Notes under the pieces: generated by a model
Database searches by the model: none
What the model was told of the DNA's origin: nothing
Seen by the model: the letters and a program-made list of their open reading frames with translations, nothing else
Position numbers and translations under genes: made by a program
In this document: positions 1-8,857 of the stretch, piece after piece
Numbering within the stretch: position 1 is the first letter of the stretch
How the letters are laid out: each line of letters opens with the position of its first letter
Source: Pseudomonadota bacterium
GTDB taxonomy: Bacteria > Myxococcota_A > UBA796 > CAJQPC01
DNA: 64,000 bases
NCBI GenBank assembly: GCA_024228935.1
Contig: JAAESX010000024.1
Location: forward strand, 1-64,000
Direction of reading: 5' to 3'

Positions 1-275
1 GCCACCGCCACCGCCGCCGCGACCACCGCCGCCGCCGCCGTAGCCACCGCCACCGCCGCCGCGACCACCGCCGCCGCCGCCGTAGCCACCGCCACCGCCG
101 CCGCGACCACCGCCGCCGCCGCCGCCGTAGCCACCGCCACCGCGACCACCGCCGCCACCGCCGTAGCCACCGCCGCCGCGACCACCGCCGTAGCCACCGC
201 CGCCGCGACCACCGCCGCCGCCGCCGTAGCCACCGCCACCGCGACCACCGCCGCCACCGCCGCCACCGCGGCGCT
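1..275 (-). repeat. Low-complexity repeat encoding (R)[11 protein letters not shown] units
   Basis: Near-perfect repeats of gccaccgccaccgccgccgcgaccaccgccgccgccgccgta; in frame with the RRM protein. Confidence 0.9.
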
Positions 276-516
276 CTTCAGCTTCCCGACAGCGAATCCG
301 ACGCCCGTCGAGCTCCTGCCCGTCCATGGCCTGCTCGGCCGCCTTCGCTGACGCCTCGTCTGCGAAAGTCACGAAGCCGAAGCCCCGACTACGACCGGTG
401 TCCCGATCCTTGATCACGACGGCCTCAACGACCTCTCCGAACTGGGAGAAGGCCTCCTTCATGCCGTGATCATCCGTAGCCCACGCCAGGCCACCGACAA
501 AGAGCTTCGCGCCCAC
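1..516 (-). CDS. RRM-type RNA-binding protein with glycine-rich RGG/YGG C-terminal tail (3' end truncated by window edge)
   Basis: Manual translation from a GTG at 516: [87 protein letters not shown]... RNP2 (LFVGGL) and RNP1 (RGFGFVTF) motifs. Absent from the ORF track because it runs off the window. Confidence 0.88.
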   Translation of the reverse strand, partial: MGAKLFVGGLAWATDDHGMKEAFSQFGEVVEAVVIKDRDTGRSRGFGFVTFADEASAKAAEQAMDGQELDGRRIRCREAEERRGGGGGGGGRGGGGYGGGGGGRGGGGYGGGRGGGGYGGGGGGRGGGGYGGGGGGGRGGGGGGYGGGGGGRGGGGGGYGGGGGGRGGGGGG

Positions 517-630
517 TATGTGCCTCTTTCTTTTTTCGAGTGACGCGCCCAAGAGATGCCGCGGGCGCTGTGCCGAGGATTACATGTTTCGCCGACGGTG
601 TCCCGATCTCGATTGCGTTAGGGATCGTCG

Positions 631-1218
631 ATGTTCTTGCCCCTTCTCGCGCTGACCCAGGCCGCTGAATTGCCCCCCGAGGCCATCGCGACCTGGGCAG
701 CCCTGGACGCCAACAGCTCGCTGTCGGCCGACTTCACCCAGGTTCGGCACAGCCAGTTGCTGTCCCGGCCGATCACGTCGAGCGGCACCCTGGCCTTCGA
801 GCGGCCCGACCGCATGGCCTGGACCGTCACGGCCCCCGCCCGCTCGACGTTCATCCTCGACGGCGCGAAGGTGGGCATGGCCTACCCGGACCTCGGGATG
901 CGCGAGGAGATCGACCTGGCCAGTAACGCCGAGGTCGCGTCGCTCGTCCAGGGGATGATGGTCTGGCTCGGCGGCGACCTGGAGACCGTGTCCAAGGACT
1001 ACGACGTCGCCTGGGCCAGCGGCACGCCGAGCGTCGCGACGCTGACGCCGAAGGACGACAAACTGTCCGCCATCATCGGGACGCTCGACCTGTCCATCGC
1101 CGAGTCGACCATCCAGAAGGTCGTGATCACCGAGCCCGATGGCGACCGCGTCGAGATCACGTTCGACAACGTCACGCCGAACGCGACGCTGGGCTCCGAG
1201 GCCTTCGCGCTGCCGTGA
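631..1218 (+). CDS. LolA-like outer-membrane lipoprotein carrier protein (ApeL-like)
   Basis: Short signal MFLPLLALTQA, then LSADFTQVRHSQLLSRPITSSGTLAFERPDRMAWTV, the LolA 'G.l.f.rP.rm.W' pattern. Stop overlaps the downstream GTG (GTGA). Confidence 0.85.
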   Translation: MFLPLLALTQAAELPPEAIATWAALDANSSLSADFTQVRHSQLLSRPITSSGTLAFERPDRMAWTVTAPARSTFILDGAKVGMAYPDLGMREEIDLASNAEVASLVQGMMVWLGGDLETVSKDYDVAWASGTPSVATLTPKDDKLSAIIGTLDLSIAESTIQKVVITEPDGDRVEITFDNVTPNATLGSEAFALP

Positions 1219-4200
1219 ACTCCCCCGGCGCCCGAGCGGGGCTCGGCGTGCTGCTGGTGGCGATCCTCGCCTGGGTGGCGACGGGACTCGAGCTGACGAA
1301 CGACCTCGGCCGACTGCTGCCGAAGGACGGAGATCTGCCTGCCGCGCTCGAGGCGATCGAGCGCTTCCAGGTCGCGGACACGCTCCTGATCGAGGTCGAC
1401 GGGACCGGGGTCGAGCGGGCCGAGTTGTTGGCGGCGACCGATACGCTGGGCGAGTCGCTCAGACAGCACGAGGCCCTGGGCGAGGTCCGGTACCGCGTCG
1501 AGGTCGACGACGGCATCGCTCTCCAGAAGGCCGTCGAGCCCCACGCCATCGCGCTGATCCCGGCCGAGCAGCTCGAGGAGAGGCTGAGCCCCGACGGCCT
1601 GCGGGCAGCCCTGTCCTCGCAGATGGCTCGCCTGTACGGCCCCGGCGGCTCGATGTTCGAGGCACGCATCGTGGCGGACCCGATCGATCTGTCCGGCCTG
1701 GCGCTGGCCCACATCCGAAGCAAGACGGGCCCGTTCGCGATGAAGGTCGAGTCCGGCCACTTCCTGGACCGGGCCGGCGAGCGGGCCATCATCCTGGTCG
1801 AGCCGACGGTGCCCGCGCTCGGGATGGGGCCCGAGCACCCGCTGATCGTCGACCTGACCGCCGCGCTCGACGACTGCGCCCTGCCCGCCCGCTACCTGGG
1901 CGGCCACCGCATGGCGAGCGACGCCGCGACGCTGATCCAGGAGGACGTGCAGCTCGCGACCAAGCTGGGCGCGGTGCTGCTGGTGATGCTCTTCCTCATC
2001 GGGTTCCGGTCGTTCCGGCCGATCGGCGGGGCCCTGACGGTGAGCCTGGCCGCCGCCGCCGCGGCCTCGGCGACCGCGGCGATGCTGTCCCCGATCCACG
2101 GCGTCTCGCTGGGCTTCGCCGCCGCGCTCCTGGGTCTGGCCGTCGACTACTGGGTCCATCTCTACGTGGCGGCCAGCGCCCGCCCGGCGACGACCTTTGC
2201 CGAGCGCCTCGTGGCTGCGCGAGAGGCGCTCGCCGAGATCAAGACAGCCCTGCTGCTCGGCGCTGGCTCGACGGCTGGCGCCTGCGCGGTGCTGCTGCTG
2301 TCCCGCTACCCGGTCGTCCAGGACCTGGGCGCGATGGGGATCGCTGCGGCGTCGGGGGCGCTGGCGGGCACGTTCCTCCTGGGTCCCGTCGTCTACGCCG
2401 CGCTGGGCTCGAAGCCGCTCCCGCACCTGCCGAACACACTCATCCCCCGTGGACTGGGCGCGCTCGTCATCGTGGCCACAGTCGCTGGCCTGGCGCTCGC
2501 CACCGGCTCCACGTTCAACGGCGATCCCCGCGACCTGACCCCGGCCCGGCCGGAGACCCGCGCCCTCGAAGGCGAGCTGTCCGCCCGCTACGGCGGCTTC
2601 GGCACTGGCGGCATGGTCGCGCTGTCCGGCGAGACCGAGGGTGCTGTCCGCGACGCCGCGGTCGTGGTCCAGGCGGCCCTCGACCCGCTCCCCGGCGTGG
2701 ACGCTGTCGGCCCGGCGGCGCTGCTGCCCGGACCGGAGACGCTCGCGCTCCGCCGCGCCTCGCTCCCGCCGATCGACGAGCTGCAGGCCCGCCTCGACGA
2801 CGCCGCCGCCGAGGTCGGGTTCGCCCCCGCCGTCGTCGCCGGTCTGGCCGAGCGACTGCACCAGCCGGAACCCGAGCTGACGGTCGACACCTGGGACGGC
2901 ACGCCGCTGGCCTCGCTGGCCTCGGGCCACGTCGAAGGCACCGGCATCATGCTGAGCGTGGTGCTCGCCGACGACGCGCTGGGCGACACCGTCGAGGCCA
3001 CCGTCCGGTCCACGTGGCCCGAGGCCCAGTTCGTGATGCCCGGCCGGTTCGCCAGCCAAGGCGTCGAGGACATCGTCGACGAGCTCGTCCGACTGGGGGG
3101 CCTGGCGCTGCTCGGCGTCGCGGTGATGCTGACCGTCCGCTACCGCGACCCTCGCAAGGTCCTGGCGGCCATTCTGCCCTGCCTCGTCGCGGTCGTCTGG
3201 GCGCTCGGCGGCATGGCTCTGTTCAGCATCGCGTGGAACGCGGTCAGCGCATGCGGAATGGTCCTCATCGTCGGCCTGGGCCTGGACTACGGCGTCTTCA
3301 TGGTCGAGGACAGCCAGCGGGACGACGGCCACGCCGGGTACGCGGTGCTGATGTCCTCGCTCACGACCGCGGTCGGGTTCGGGATCCTGGCCGTGACGCG
3401 CTCGCCGGCTCTCCAGGGGGTCGGCGTGGCCGTCCTCCTCGGCGTCCTCTCCGCCCTGGCCGCCGCGCTGACGCTCACCCCCCGCATCGCTCGGGCCGAG
3501 CCGCTCGCCGGTCCGTTCCTGACCCGCTGGGGCCGCCGCACCGCCATCGCCGCGCTGGTGCTGGTCAACCTCGACATGCTCGCGCAGCAGCTCTTCTACC
3601 TGTCGCCGCCTCCGTCCGGGACCGTCCCGACGCACGAGGTCGTGGTCACGCCCACGGACCGCAGCTTCGGCCCGAACCGCCTCGTGCAGCGGGACGGGAT
3701 GTGGGTCCAGTACACCGAGGGCACGCCCTACGCCCGAGGCTACGCGGCCGCGATGATGGCCCCGGATCTGCGCCAGCGGCTCGAAGACCAGACGCTCGTG
3801 GCCTTCGCCGAGTCGGTGCCCAGTCCGGTCGGGCAGTACCTGATCCTGCGCGCCACCGCGATCTGGGCCCCTCGACTGGACCAGTTCTTCCGACCCTCGT
3901 ACCTGGCCGAGCTGCGCGGCTCGACGGACGCCTCGTCGGACCATTTCGCTCTTCTGGGGCCTGCTTTCACCAGAAAGGTCTACTACCACGCCATCCACGA
4001 CGTCGGACAGGCCTTCGCCGACAGCCCGTTCGTCGTCGGCTGCACCGGCTTCATGGCGGGGCCCGGCTCGACCCAGGACGACCACTGGATCCTGGGCCGG
4101 AACTTCGACTTCGACGGCGGGCCCATCTTCGACCGCGACAAGATCGTCAGCTTCGTCCAGCCCGACGACGGGTACGCGTTCGTCAGCGTCTCGTTCACCG

Positions 4201-5102
4201 GCTTCGTCGGGGTGGTGAGCGGCATGAACTCCGAGCGGCTCACCGTGGCCATCAACGCCGCCGGCAGCGACGACCCGCCCGTGGCCGGCACGCCGATGAC
4301 CCTCATCGTGCGCGAGATCCTCGAGACGGCATCGAGCCTCGACGAGGCCGAGGCCATCCTGCGCGACCGCAAGGGCTTCGTCTCCGAGAACGTGATGGTC
4401 GTCGATGGCGAGGCCGGCGAGGCCGCGCTGTTCGAGGTCTCGCCGAGCAAGCTGGCTCGCATCGCCGTCGAGGACGACCTCGGCATCGCGAACCACTTCC
4501 GCGACAAGCTGTACGACCTCGACGAGCAGAACCAGTGGCGCCAGGACGAGATCACGACCGTGCACCGCCAGCAGCGGATGGACGAGCTCCTGGACCAGCA
4601 CCGGGGCTCCATCGACCTGGCGACCGGGGTGGCCATCCTGCGCGACCGCAAGGGCGCCGGGGACCGTGAGCTGCCCCCCGGCCACCGACACGCCATCGAC
4701 GCCGACATCGCCACCCACTCGGTGCTCTTCGACGCGACCACAGGCGAGGTCTGGGTGAGCCGCTACCCGAACGCCTCGGGCGGCTACCTGGCGTTCTCTC
4801 TAGAGGGCGGCCTGGCCGGACAGCTCGATCCCACCTTGGCCGTCGAGCCCGGGGAGGTCCGCCGCACCCTCGACATCCACCGCGGTCGAGCGCTGCTGCA
4901 CGAGGGGACCGTCGAGGCGGCCGAGCAGGCTCGTCTCCTGATGCCGGGACACCCCCAGCCACTCCTGGCCCTGGGTCGACTGCACGCCGCGGCCGGCGAC
5001 TGCGAGCAGGCGGTGCCACTCCTCGACGAGGCCCTGGCCATCCCGCCCGAGTACCCGAAGCAGGTCCGGGAAGCCGAGGAGGCGCTCGCGACATGCCCCT
5101 GA
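1215..5102 (+). CDS. MMPL/RND-family exporter fused to a C45 (acyl-CoA:6-APA acyltransferase-like) Ntn-hydrolase domain and a C-terminal TPR-like segment
   Basis: Two RND/MMPL membrane halves (GLAVDYWVHLYVA..., GLGLDYGVFMVEDS...), then propeptide-like YTEGTPYARGYAAAM..., then GCTGFMAGPGSTQDDHWILGRNFDFDGG and MNSERLTVAINA. 1295 aa with no internal stop. Confidence 0.85.
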   Translation: MNSPGARAGLGVLLVAILAWVATGLELTNDLGRLLPKDGDLPAALEAIERFQVADTLLIEVDGTGVERAELLAATDTLGESLRQHEALGEVRYRVEVDDGIALQKAVEPHAIALIPAEQLEERLSPDGLRAALSSQMARLYGPGGSMFEARIVADPIDLSGLALAHIRSKTGPFAMKVESGHFLDRAGERAIILVEPTVPALGMGPEHPLIVDLTAALDDCALPARYLGGHRMASDAATLIQEDVQLATKLGAVLLVMLFLIGFRSFRPIGGALTVSLAAAAAASATAAMLSPIHGVSLGFAAALLGLAVDYWVHLYVAASARPATTFAERLVAAREALAEIKTALLLGAGSTAGACAVLLLSRYPVVQDLGAMGIAAASGALAGTFLLGPVVYAALGSKPLPHLPNTLIPRGLGALVIVATVAGLALATGSTFNGDPRDLTPARPETRALEGELSARYGGFGTGGMVALSGETEGAVRDAAVVVQAALDPLPGVDAVGPAALLPGPETLALRRASLPPIDELQARLDDAAAEVGFAPAVVAGLAERLHQPEPELTVDTWDGTPLASLASGHVEGTGIMLSVVLADDALGDTVEATVRSTWPEAQFVMPGRFASQGVEDIVDELVRLGGLALLGVAVMLTVRYRDPRKVLAAILPCLVAVVWALGGMALFSIAWNAVSACGMVLIVGLGLDYGVFMVEDSQRDDGHAGYAVLMSSLTTAVGFGILAVTRSPALQGVGVAVLLGVLSALAAALTLTPRIARAEPLAGPFLTRWGRRTAIAALVLVNLDMLAQQLFYLSPPPSGTVPTHEVVVTPTDRSFGPNRLVQRDGMWVQYTEGTPYARGYAAAMMAPDLRQRLEDQTLVAFAESVPSPVGQYLILRATAIWAPRLDQFFRPSYLAELRGSTDASSDHFALLGPAFTRKVYYHAIHDVGQAFADSPFVVGCTGFMAGPGSTQDDHWILGRNFDFDGGPIFDRDKIVSFVQPDDGYAFVSVSFTGFVGVVSGMNSERLTVAINAAGSDDPPVAGTPMTLIVREILETASSLDEAEAILRDRKGFVSENVMVVDGEAGEAALFEVSPSKLARIAVEDDLGIANHFRDKLYDLDEQNQWRQDEITTVHRQQRMDELLDQHRGSIDLATGVAILRDRKGAGDRELPPGHRHAIDADIATHSVLFDATTGEVWVSRYPNASGGYLAFSLEGGLAGQLDPTLAVEPGEVRRTLDIHRGRALLHEGTVEAAEQARLLMPGHPQPLLALGRLHAAAGDCEQAVPLLDEALAIPPEYPKQVREAEEALATCP

Positions 5103-5581
5103 TCCTCGCCCTGGCCTGCGCCAAAGCCCCCATCGAGCTCGGCCCACCGATCGAGACCATGCAGCAGTTCAAGCTCGAGAGCCCGTTCGGCACGCTCGGC
5201 GGGATGGCCGTCGTGGTCCTGGACGACGACTTCGCGCTCCAGGCGCTCTCGCCGGCGGGCACAGCCATCTTCACCGTGACCGACGAGGGCGTCTCGGCCC
5301 CCGACGAGGGCTGGGCCTCGGCGCTGGAACGCATCCCGTTCGAGCGGGACATGCTGCTCGTCTACCGCTGGTCGTGTCCCACCGGGCGCTGCTCGATCGA
5401 GACGGGAGGCAAGGTCACGCAGACCACCGAGACCGACGACGAGGCCACGTGGGTCGAGCGCCGTTACCGGGGCCCCTCCGGACCGGCGACCGTTCGCATC
5501 CGGGATGGGAAGGCCGTGCTCGAGGATGGGCGACGTCGGTACACACTCACCGTGATCAGTGAGGAGATCCGTGCTCGGTAG
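5093..5581 (+). CDS. Small lipoprotein (DUF3261-like, as found in aryl polyene loci)
   Basis: MPLILALAC lipobox; position LolA-MMPL-lipoprotein-GT/AT; FALQALSPAGTAIFTV region. Family name is an inference. Confidence 0.6.
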   Translation: MPLILALACAKAPIELGPPIETMQQFKLESPFGTLGGMAVVVLDDDFALQALSPAGTAIFTVTDEGVSAPDEGWASALERIPFERDMLLVYRWSCPTGRCSIETGGKVTQTTETDDEATWVERRYRGPSGPATVRIRDGKAVLEDGRRRYTLTVISEEIRAR

Positions 5582-5729
5582 GGCCTTCTGGACCATCGCG
5601 GCGCTGAGCGTGCTCCTGGTCGGGGTCTACCTGGGCCGCGGCATGCTGGGCGGCGGCGAGCGGCTGGCGGCGGTGCTCGCGATCAACGGCCTGTTCCTGG
5701 GCAGCACATGGTGGCTGAGGCGCACATGA
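5571..5729 (+). CDS. 52-aa small membrane protein
   Basis: Manual translation VLGRAFWTIAALSVLLVGVYLGRGMLGGGERLAAVLAINGLFLGSTWWLRRT*. Overlaps the upstream stop and the downstream ATG (ATGA). Not in the ORF track. Confidence 0.7.
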   Translation: MLGRAFWTIAALSVLLVGVYLGRGMLGGGERLAAVLAINGLFLGSTWWLRRT

Positions 5730-7327
5730 GGCCCCTCGTCGTCATCCCGAGCAAGGACAACGTCGAGTCCGTGGCGGACGTGGCGGCCCGGTCGCTTCAG
5801 TTCGTGGACGACGTCATCGTGGTGGACGACGGCAGCACGGACGGGACCGGCGACGCGGCTCGCGCGGTGTGCCCGGTCCTGACGCACCCGGTGAACCTGG
5901 GCAAGGGGGCCGCGCTCACGACGGCCCTGCGGCACGCCAAGGAAAACGGCTTCACCCACCTCATCGCGGTGGACGCCGACGGCCAGCACCTGCCCGAGGA
6001 CCTGCCCCTGTTCCTCGAGGCCATCGAGCGGGACCCGTGGGCCATCCACCTGGGCGTCCGCGACATGAAGGGCGCCCCGGAGAAGAGCCACTTCGGCCGG
6101 AAGTTCAGCAACTTCTGGATCTGGGTCGAGACCGGTCACCACGTGGGGGACAGCCAGACCGGGTACCGCGTCTACCCCGTCGAGCCCGTGCTCAGCATGC
6201 GCCTGCCAGAGGGTCGGTACGAGTGGGAGGTCAAGGTCCTGACCCGCGCGCTCTGGGCTGGCATCGCCGTTCGGGACGTCGCGTGTCGCGTCTTCTACCC
6301 GCCCGAGGAGGAGCGGGTCACCAGCTTCCGCCCGTTCTGGGACAACGTGCGCATCTCGCTGATGAACACCCGCCTGGTGCTCGGCCGCGTCTTCTGGCCA
6401 CCGCGCTGGGTCAACCGCGTCCCGGCCGTCGGGAGCCCGTGGCAGGGCGGGCACCGGGGAAAGCTGGCCGGCTGGCGCTTCTTCGTGACGTTCGCCAACC
6501 TGGTCGGTCGCTGGCCCGCCTACGCCTGCATGACGATCATGGCGACGTTCTACTACCTGATGAGTGGCGAGCACCGTCGGGGCGCTCACAGCTACCTTCG
6601 TCGACGCTTCCCAGAGGACGGCAGGATGTCGCTGTCCTGGCGAGGCTGGCGACTCTTCTATTCCTTCAGCTGCTCGCTCATCGACCGGTTCCTGCTGATG
6701 AAGCAGGGCCACTCGGCCTTCGTGTTCGAGCGCGAGGGGACCGACGAGGCCCGCGCGGCGCTGGCCGACTCCGGAGCCATCATCCTGAGCGCCCACCTGG
6801 GGAACCCGGACCTGGGCGCCGGAGCCCTGCGGGAGACGGGGCCGGGCTCACGGCCCGTGAACATGGTCCAGTACGCCGGGGGGAACGACCCGTACGTCCA
6901 GCTCATGCGGGAGATGCTCGGTGACAAGGCGCCCAAGGTCATCGCCATCAACACCGGCTCGGACATGGCCTCGATGGAGGTCTTCCGGGCACTCCAGCGG
7001 GGCGAGATCGTGGCGCTGAAGGCCGACCGCCTGGTCGACGACCGCACGGTCGAGGTCCCGTTCCTGGGCGAGACGATGAAGCTCCCGGCCGGGCCGTTCC
7101 TGCTCGCGGCCCTGTCGAAGGCGCCCGTCTTCATCATGGGCTGCTTCAAGGAAGACTCGCGCACCTACCGGGTGGTCGCCACCGAGCCTCGCGTGCTTCG
7201 TTTCACGTCCCGGAAGGAGCGGAACGCCGACATCCAGCGGTGGGCGACGGAGTTCGCAGAGCAGCTCGAGCGCTGGACGAAACGGTGGCCGCACCAGTGG
7301 TACAACTTCCACGATCCGTGGTCGTGA
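5726..7327 (+). CDS. Bifunctional family-2 glycosyltransferase / LPLAT (LpxL-like) acyltransferase, ApeJ-like
   Basis: N-term VVIPSKDN...VDDVIVVDDGSTDGTGD...VDADGQH; C-term acyltransferase segment ILSAHLGNPDLGAGAL... and ALKADRLVDDRTVEVPFLG. Two-domain order typical of aryl polyene clusters. Confidence 0.85.
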   Translation: MRPLVVIPSKDNVESVADVAARSLQFVDDVIVVDDGSTDGTGDAARAVCPVLTHPVNLGKGAALTTALRHAKENGFTHLIAVDADGQHLPEDLPLFLEAIERDPWAIHLGVRDMKGAPEKSHFGRKFSNFWIWVETGHHVGDSQTGYRVYPVEPVLSMRLPEGRYEWEVKVLTRALWAGIAVRDVACRVFYPPEEERVTSFRPFWDNVRISLMNTRLVLGRVFWPPRWVNRVPAVGSPWQGGHRGKLAGWRFFVTFANLVGRWPAYACMTIMATFYYLMSGEHRRGAHSYLRRRFPEDGRMSLSWRGWRLFYSFSCSLIDRFLLMKQGHSAFVFEREGTDEARAALADSGAIILSAHLGNPDLGAGALRETGPGSRPVNMVQYAGGNDPYVQLMREMLGDKAPKVIAINTGSDMASMEVFRALQRGEIVALKADRLVDDRTVEVPFLGETMKLPAGPFLLAALSKAPVFIMGCFKEDSRTYRVVATEPRVLRFTSRKERNADIQRWATEFAEQLERWTKRWPHQWYNFHDPWS

Positions 7328-7385
7328 CGCGCTTGTAAGATCACGGAGATTGCAACGGTTGACATTGATCTGACATAGTATCGGC

Positions 7386-8786
7386 GTGATGACCACCCTC
7401 CTCCTCGCCTGCCTCCCCATGCCTCCACACATGGACGCGCCGCAGGCCGACGCGCCCGAGGCCGAGTCGGCGGATGAGGCGTGGGACCGGTCGCTGGACA
7501 CCTCGGACGTCGTGCACGACGTCATCGTCATCGGTGGCGGGCCGGCCGGACTGGCGACCGCAGCCGAGCTCGACCACGGACTGTTGCTCGAGGCCGAGAG
7601 CCCGGTCGGCGGGCGCATCAAGTGGGCCAGCGGACCCGAGCTCATGCTCGTCGGCACCATCGAGCAGGTCCTGCACGGCTACAACGACAGCCCCGAGGCG
7701 GCGGCCAAGAACTGGGCGACCGTCCAGGGCGATGCCCCGTCAGAGCTCACCTGGCGCTTCCTCGAGGAGAGCGCCGAGGTCCGCAACCGGCTCCTGGGGC
7801 TCGGCCTGTCCTTCGAGCGCCTGTCTCGCACTCCGACGTCCGTGGTCCCCCGACAGCACCACATCGCCGAGTCCGGGTGGGACTTCGTCGCTGCCATCGC
7901 CAGCGAGATCGACATCGAGATCCGCACCGACACCTGGGTCGAGGACCTGGTGATCGAGGACGGCGCGGTGCGCGGCGTGATGGTCGACGGCGAGCTCATT
8001 CGGGCACGCCGGGTGGTCATCGCGACGGGCGGCGTCATCTCGGACCCCGACCTGCTGGACGAGCTCGGCTACGCGCCCGAGCAGTTCTCCGTGGAGATCG
8101 GCGGAGACGAGTTCAACTGGATCGCCCACGACTGGGCGCTGGACCACGACCTGGCCGAGTCCCAGCTGGACGCCATCGGCTGGCACCCCGGCCACGCCGC
8201 GTACGAGGACGGCCCCAGGCGCCTCGAGGCCAACGACGGAAGCGCGATCTGGGTCGATGAGCACGGCGAGCGCTTCTTCAACGAGGTCCGCAGCACCTCG
8301 GTCGAGGCCGGGGGAGCCATCCTGCGGCGCGACGTGACCGGCATCGTGTCCTGCGAAGAGACCCTCGAGCCGATGCTGTTCAAGGACGCGGGCTACCTCG
8401 AGCAGTTCGAGACCGTCGACGACCTGGCCGAGGCCCACGACTTCGACGCCGAGTCCCTGCGCCAGAGCCTGGCCGACGTGCGCGACCACCACCACAACGG
8501 CGGCATGGACTCCACCGGCCGCTCCATCTGGCCCAGCGAGATGATGCTCCCGCTCTGCACGTTCGAGCCCGGGTTCACGGCGAGCAAGGCCTACGGCGGC
8601 ATCGACGTCGACGATCAGGGCCGCGTGCTCGACGTCACCGGGACGCCCGTCCAGGGTCTCTACGCCGTCGGCGAGGCCGCCGGAATGGGCCAGCCCGGCC
8701 TGGGCGGCTGGTACGGCTTCGATGGCTCGATGTCCGCGGTGGTCTGGAGCGGCTGGCGCGTCGGGGCCGACCTCGCCGCGCGATGA
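7386..8786 (+). CDS. FAD-dependent oxidoreductase (fumarate reductase/ketosteroid dehydrogenase-like), predicted lipoprotein
   Basis: MTTLLLAC lipobox; DVIVIGGGPAGLATAAEL; C-term GLYAVGEAAGMGQPGLGGWYGFDGSMSAVVWSGWRVG. Confidence 0.8.
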   Translation: MMTTLLLACLPMPPHMDAPQADAPEAESADEAWDRSLDTSDVVHDVIVIGGGPAGLATAAELDHGLLLEAESPVGGRIKWASGPELMLVGTIEQVLHGYNDSPEAAAKNWATVQGDAPSELTWRFLEESAEVRNRLLGLGLSFERLSRTPTSVVPRQHHIAESGWDFVAAIASEIDIEIRTDTWVEDLVIEDGAVRGVMVDGELIRARRVVIATGGVISDPDLLDELGYAPEQFSVEIGGDEFNWIAHDWALDHDLAESQLDAIGWHPGHAAYEDGPRRLEANDGSAIWVDEHGERFFNEVRSTSVEAGGAILRRDVTGIVSCEETLEPMLFKDAGYLEQFETVDDLAEAHDFDAESLRQSLADVRDHHHNGGMDSTGRSIWPSEMMLPLCTFEPGFTASKAYGGIDVDDQGRVLDVTGTPVQGLYAVGEAAGMGQPGLGGWYGFDGSMSAVVWSGWRVGADLAAR

Positions 8787-8857
8787 GCTGATGCGGTAGA
8801 AACGGCCGTATCGACACCCTGGACCGACACCGCCGATCCGAACGAGCCGGCCTGGTC

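Noticed and set aside
1139-4669. 1176-aa R/G/P-rich + strand ORF in another frame of the MMPL gene
   Set aside because: Shifted-frame translation of the same coding DNA; Arg/Pro-rich noise typical of high-GC genomes.
999-4718. 1239-aa antisense ORF opposite the MMPL-C45 gene
   Set aside because: High-GC frame artefact: composition dominated by R/G/D/Q/H, no domain recognised, and fully antisense to a clearly conserved protein.
7350-7385. Sigma70-like promoter (TTGACA) upstream of the FAD oxidoreductase gene
   Set aside because: A TTGACA is present but no convincing -10 at the right spacing; not supportable without transcription data.
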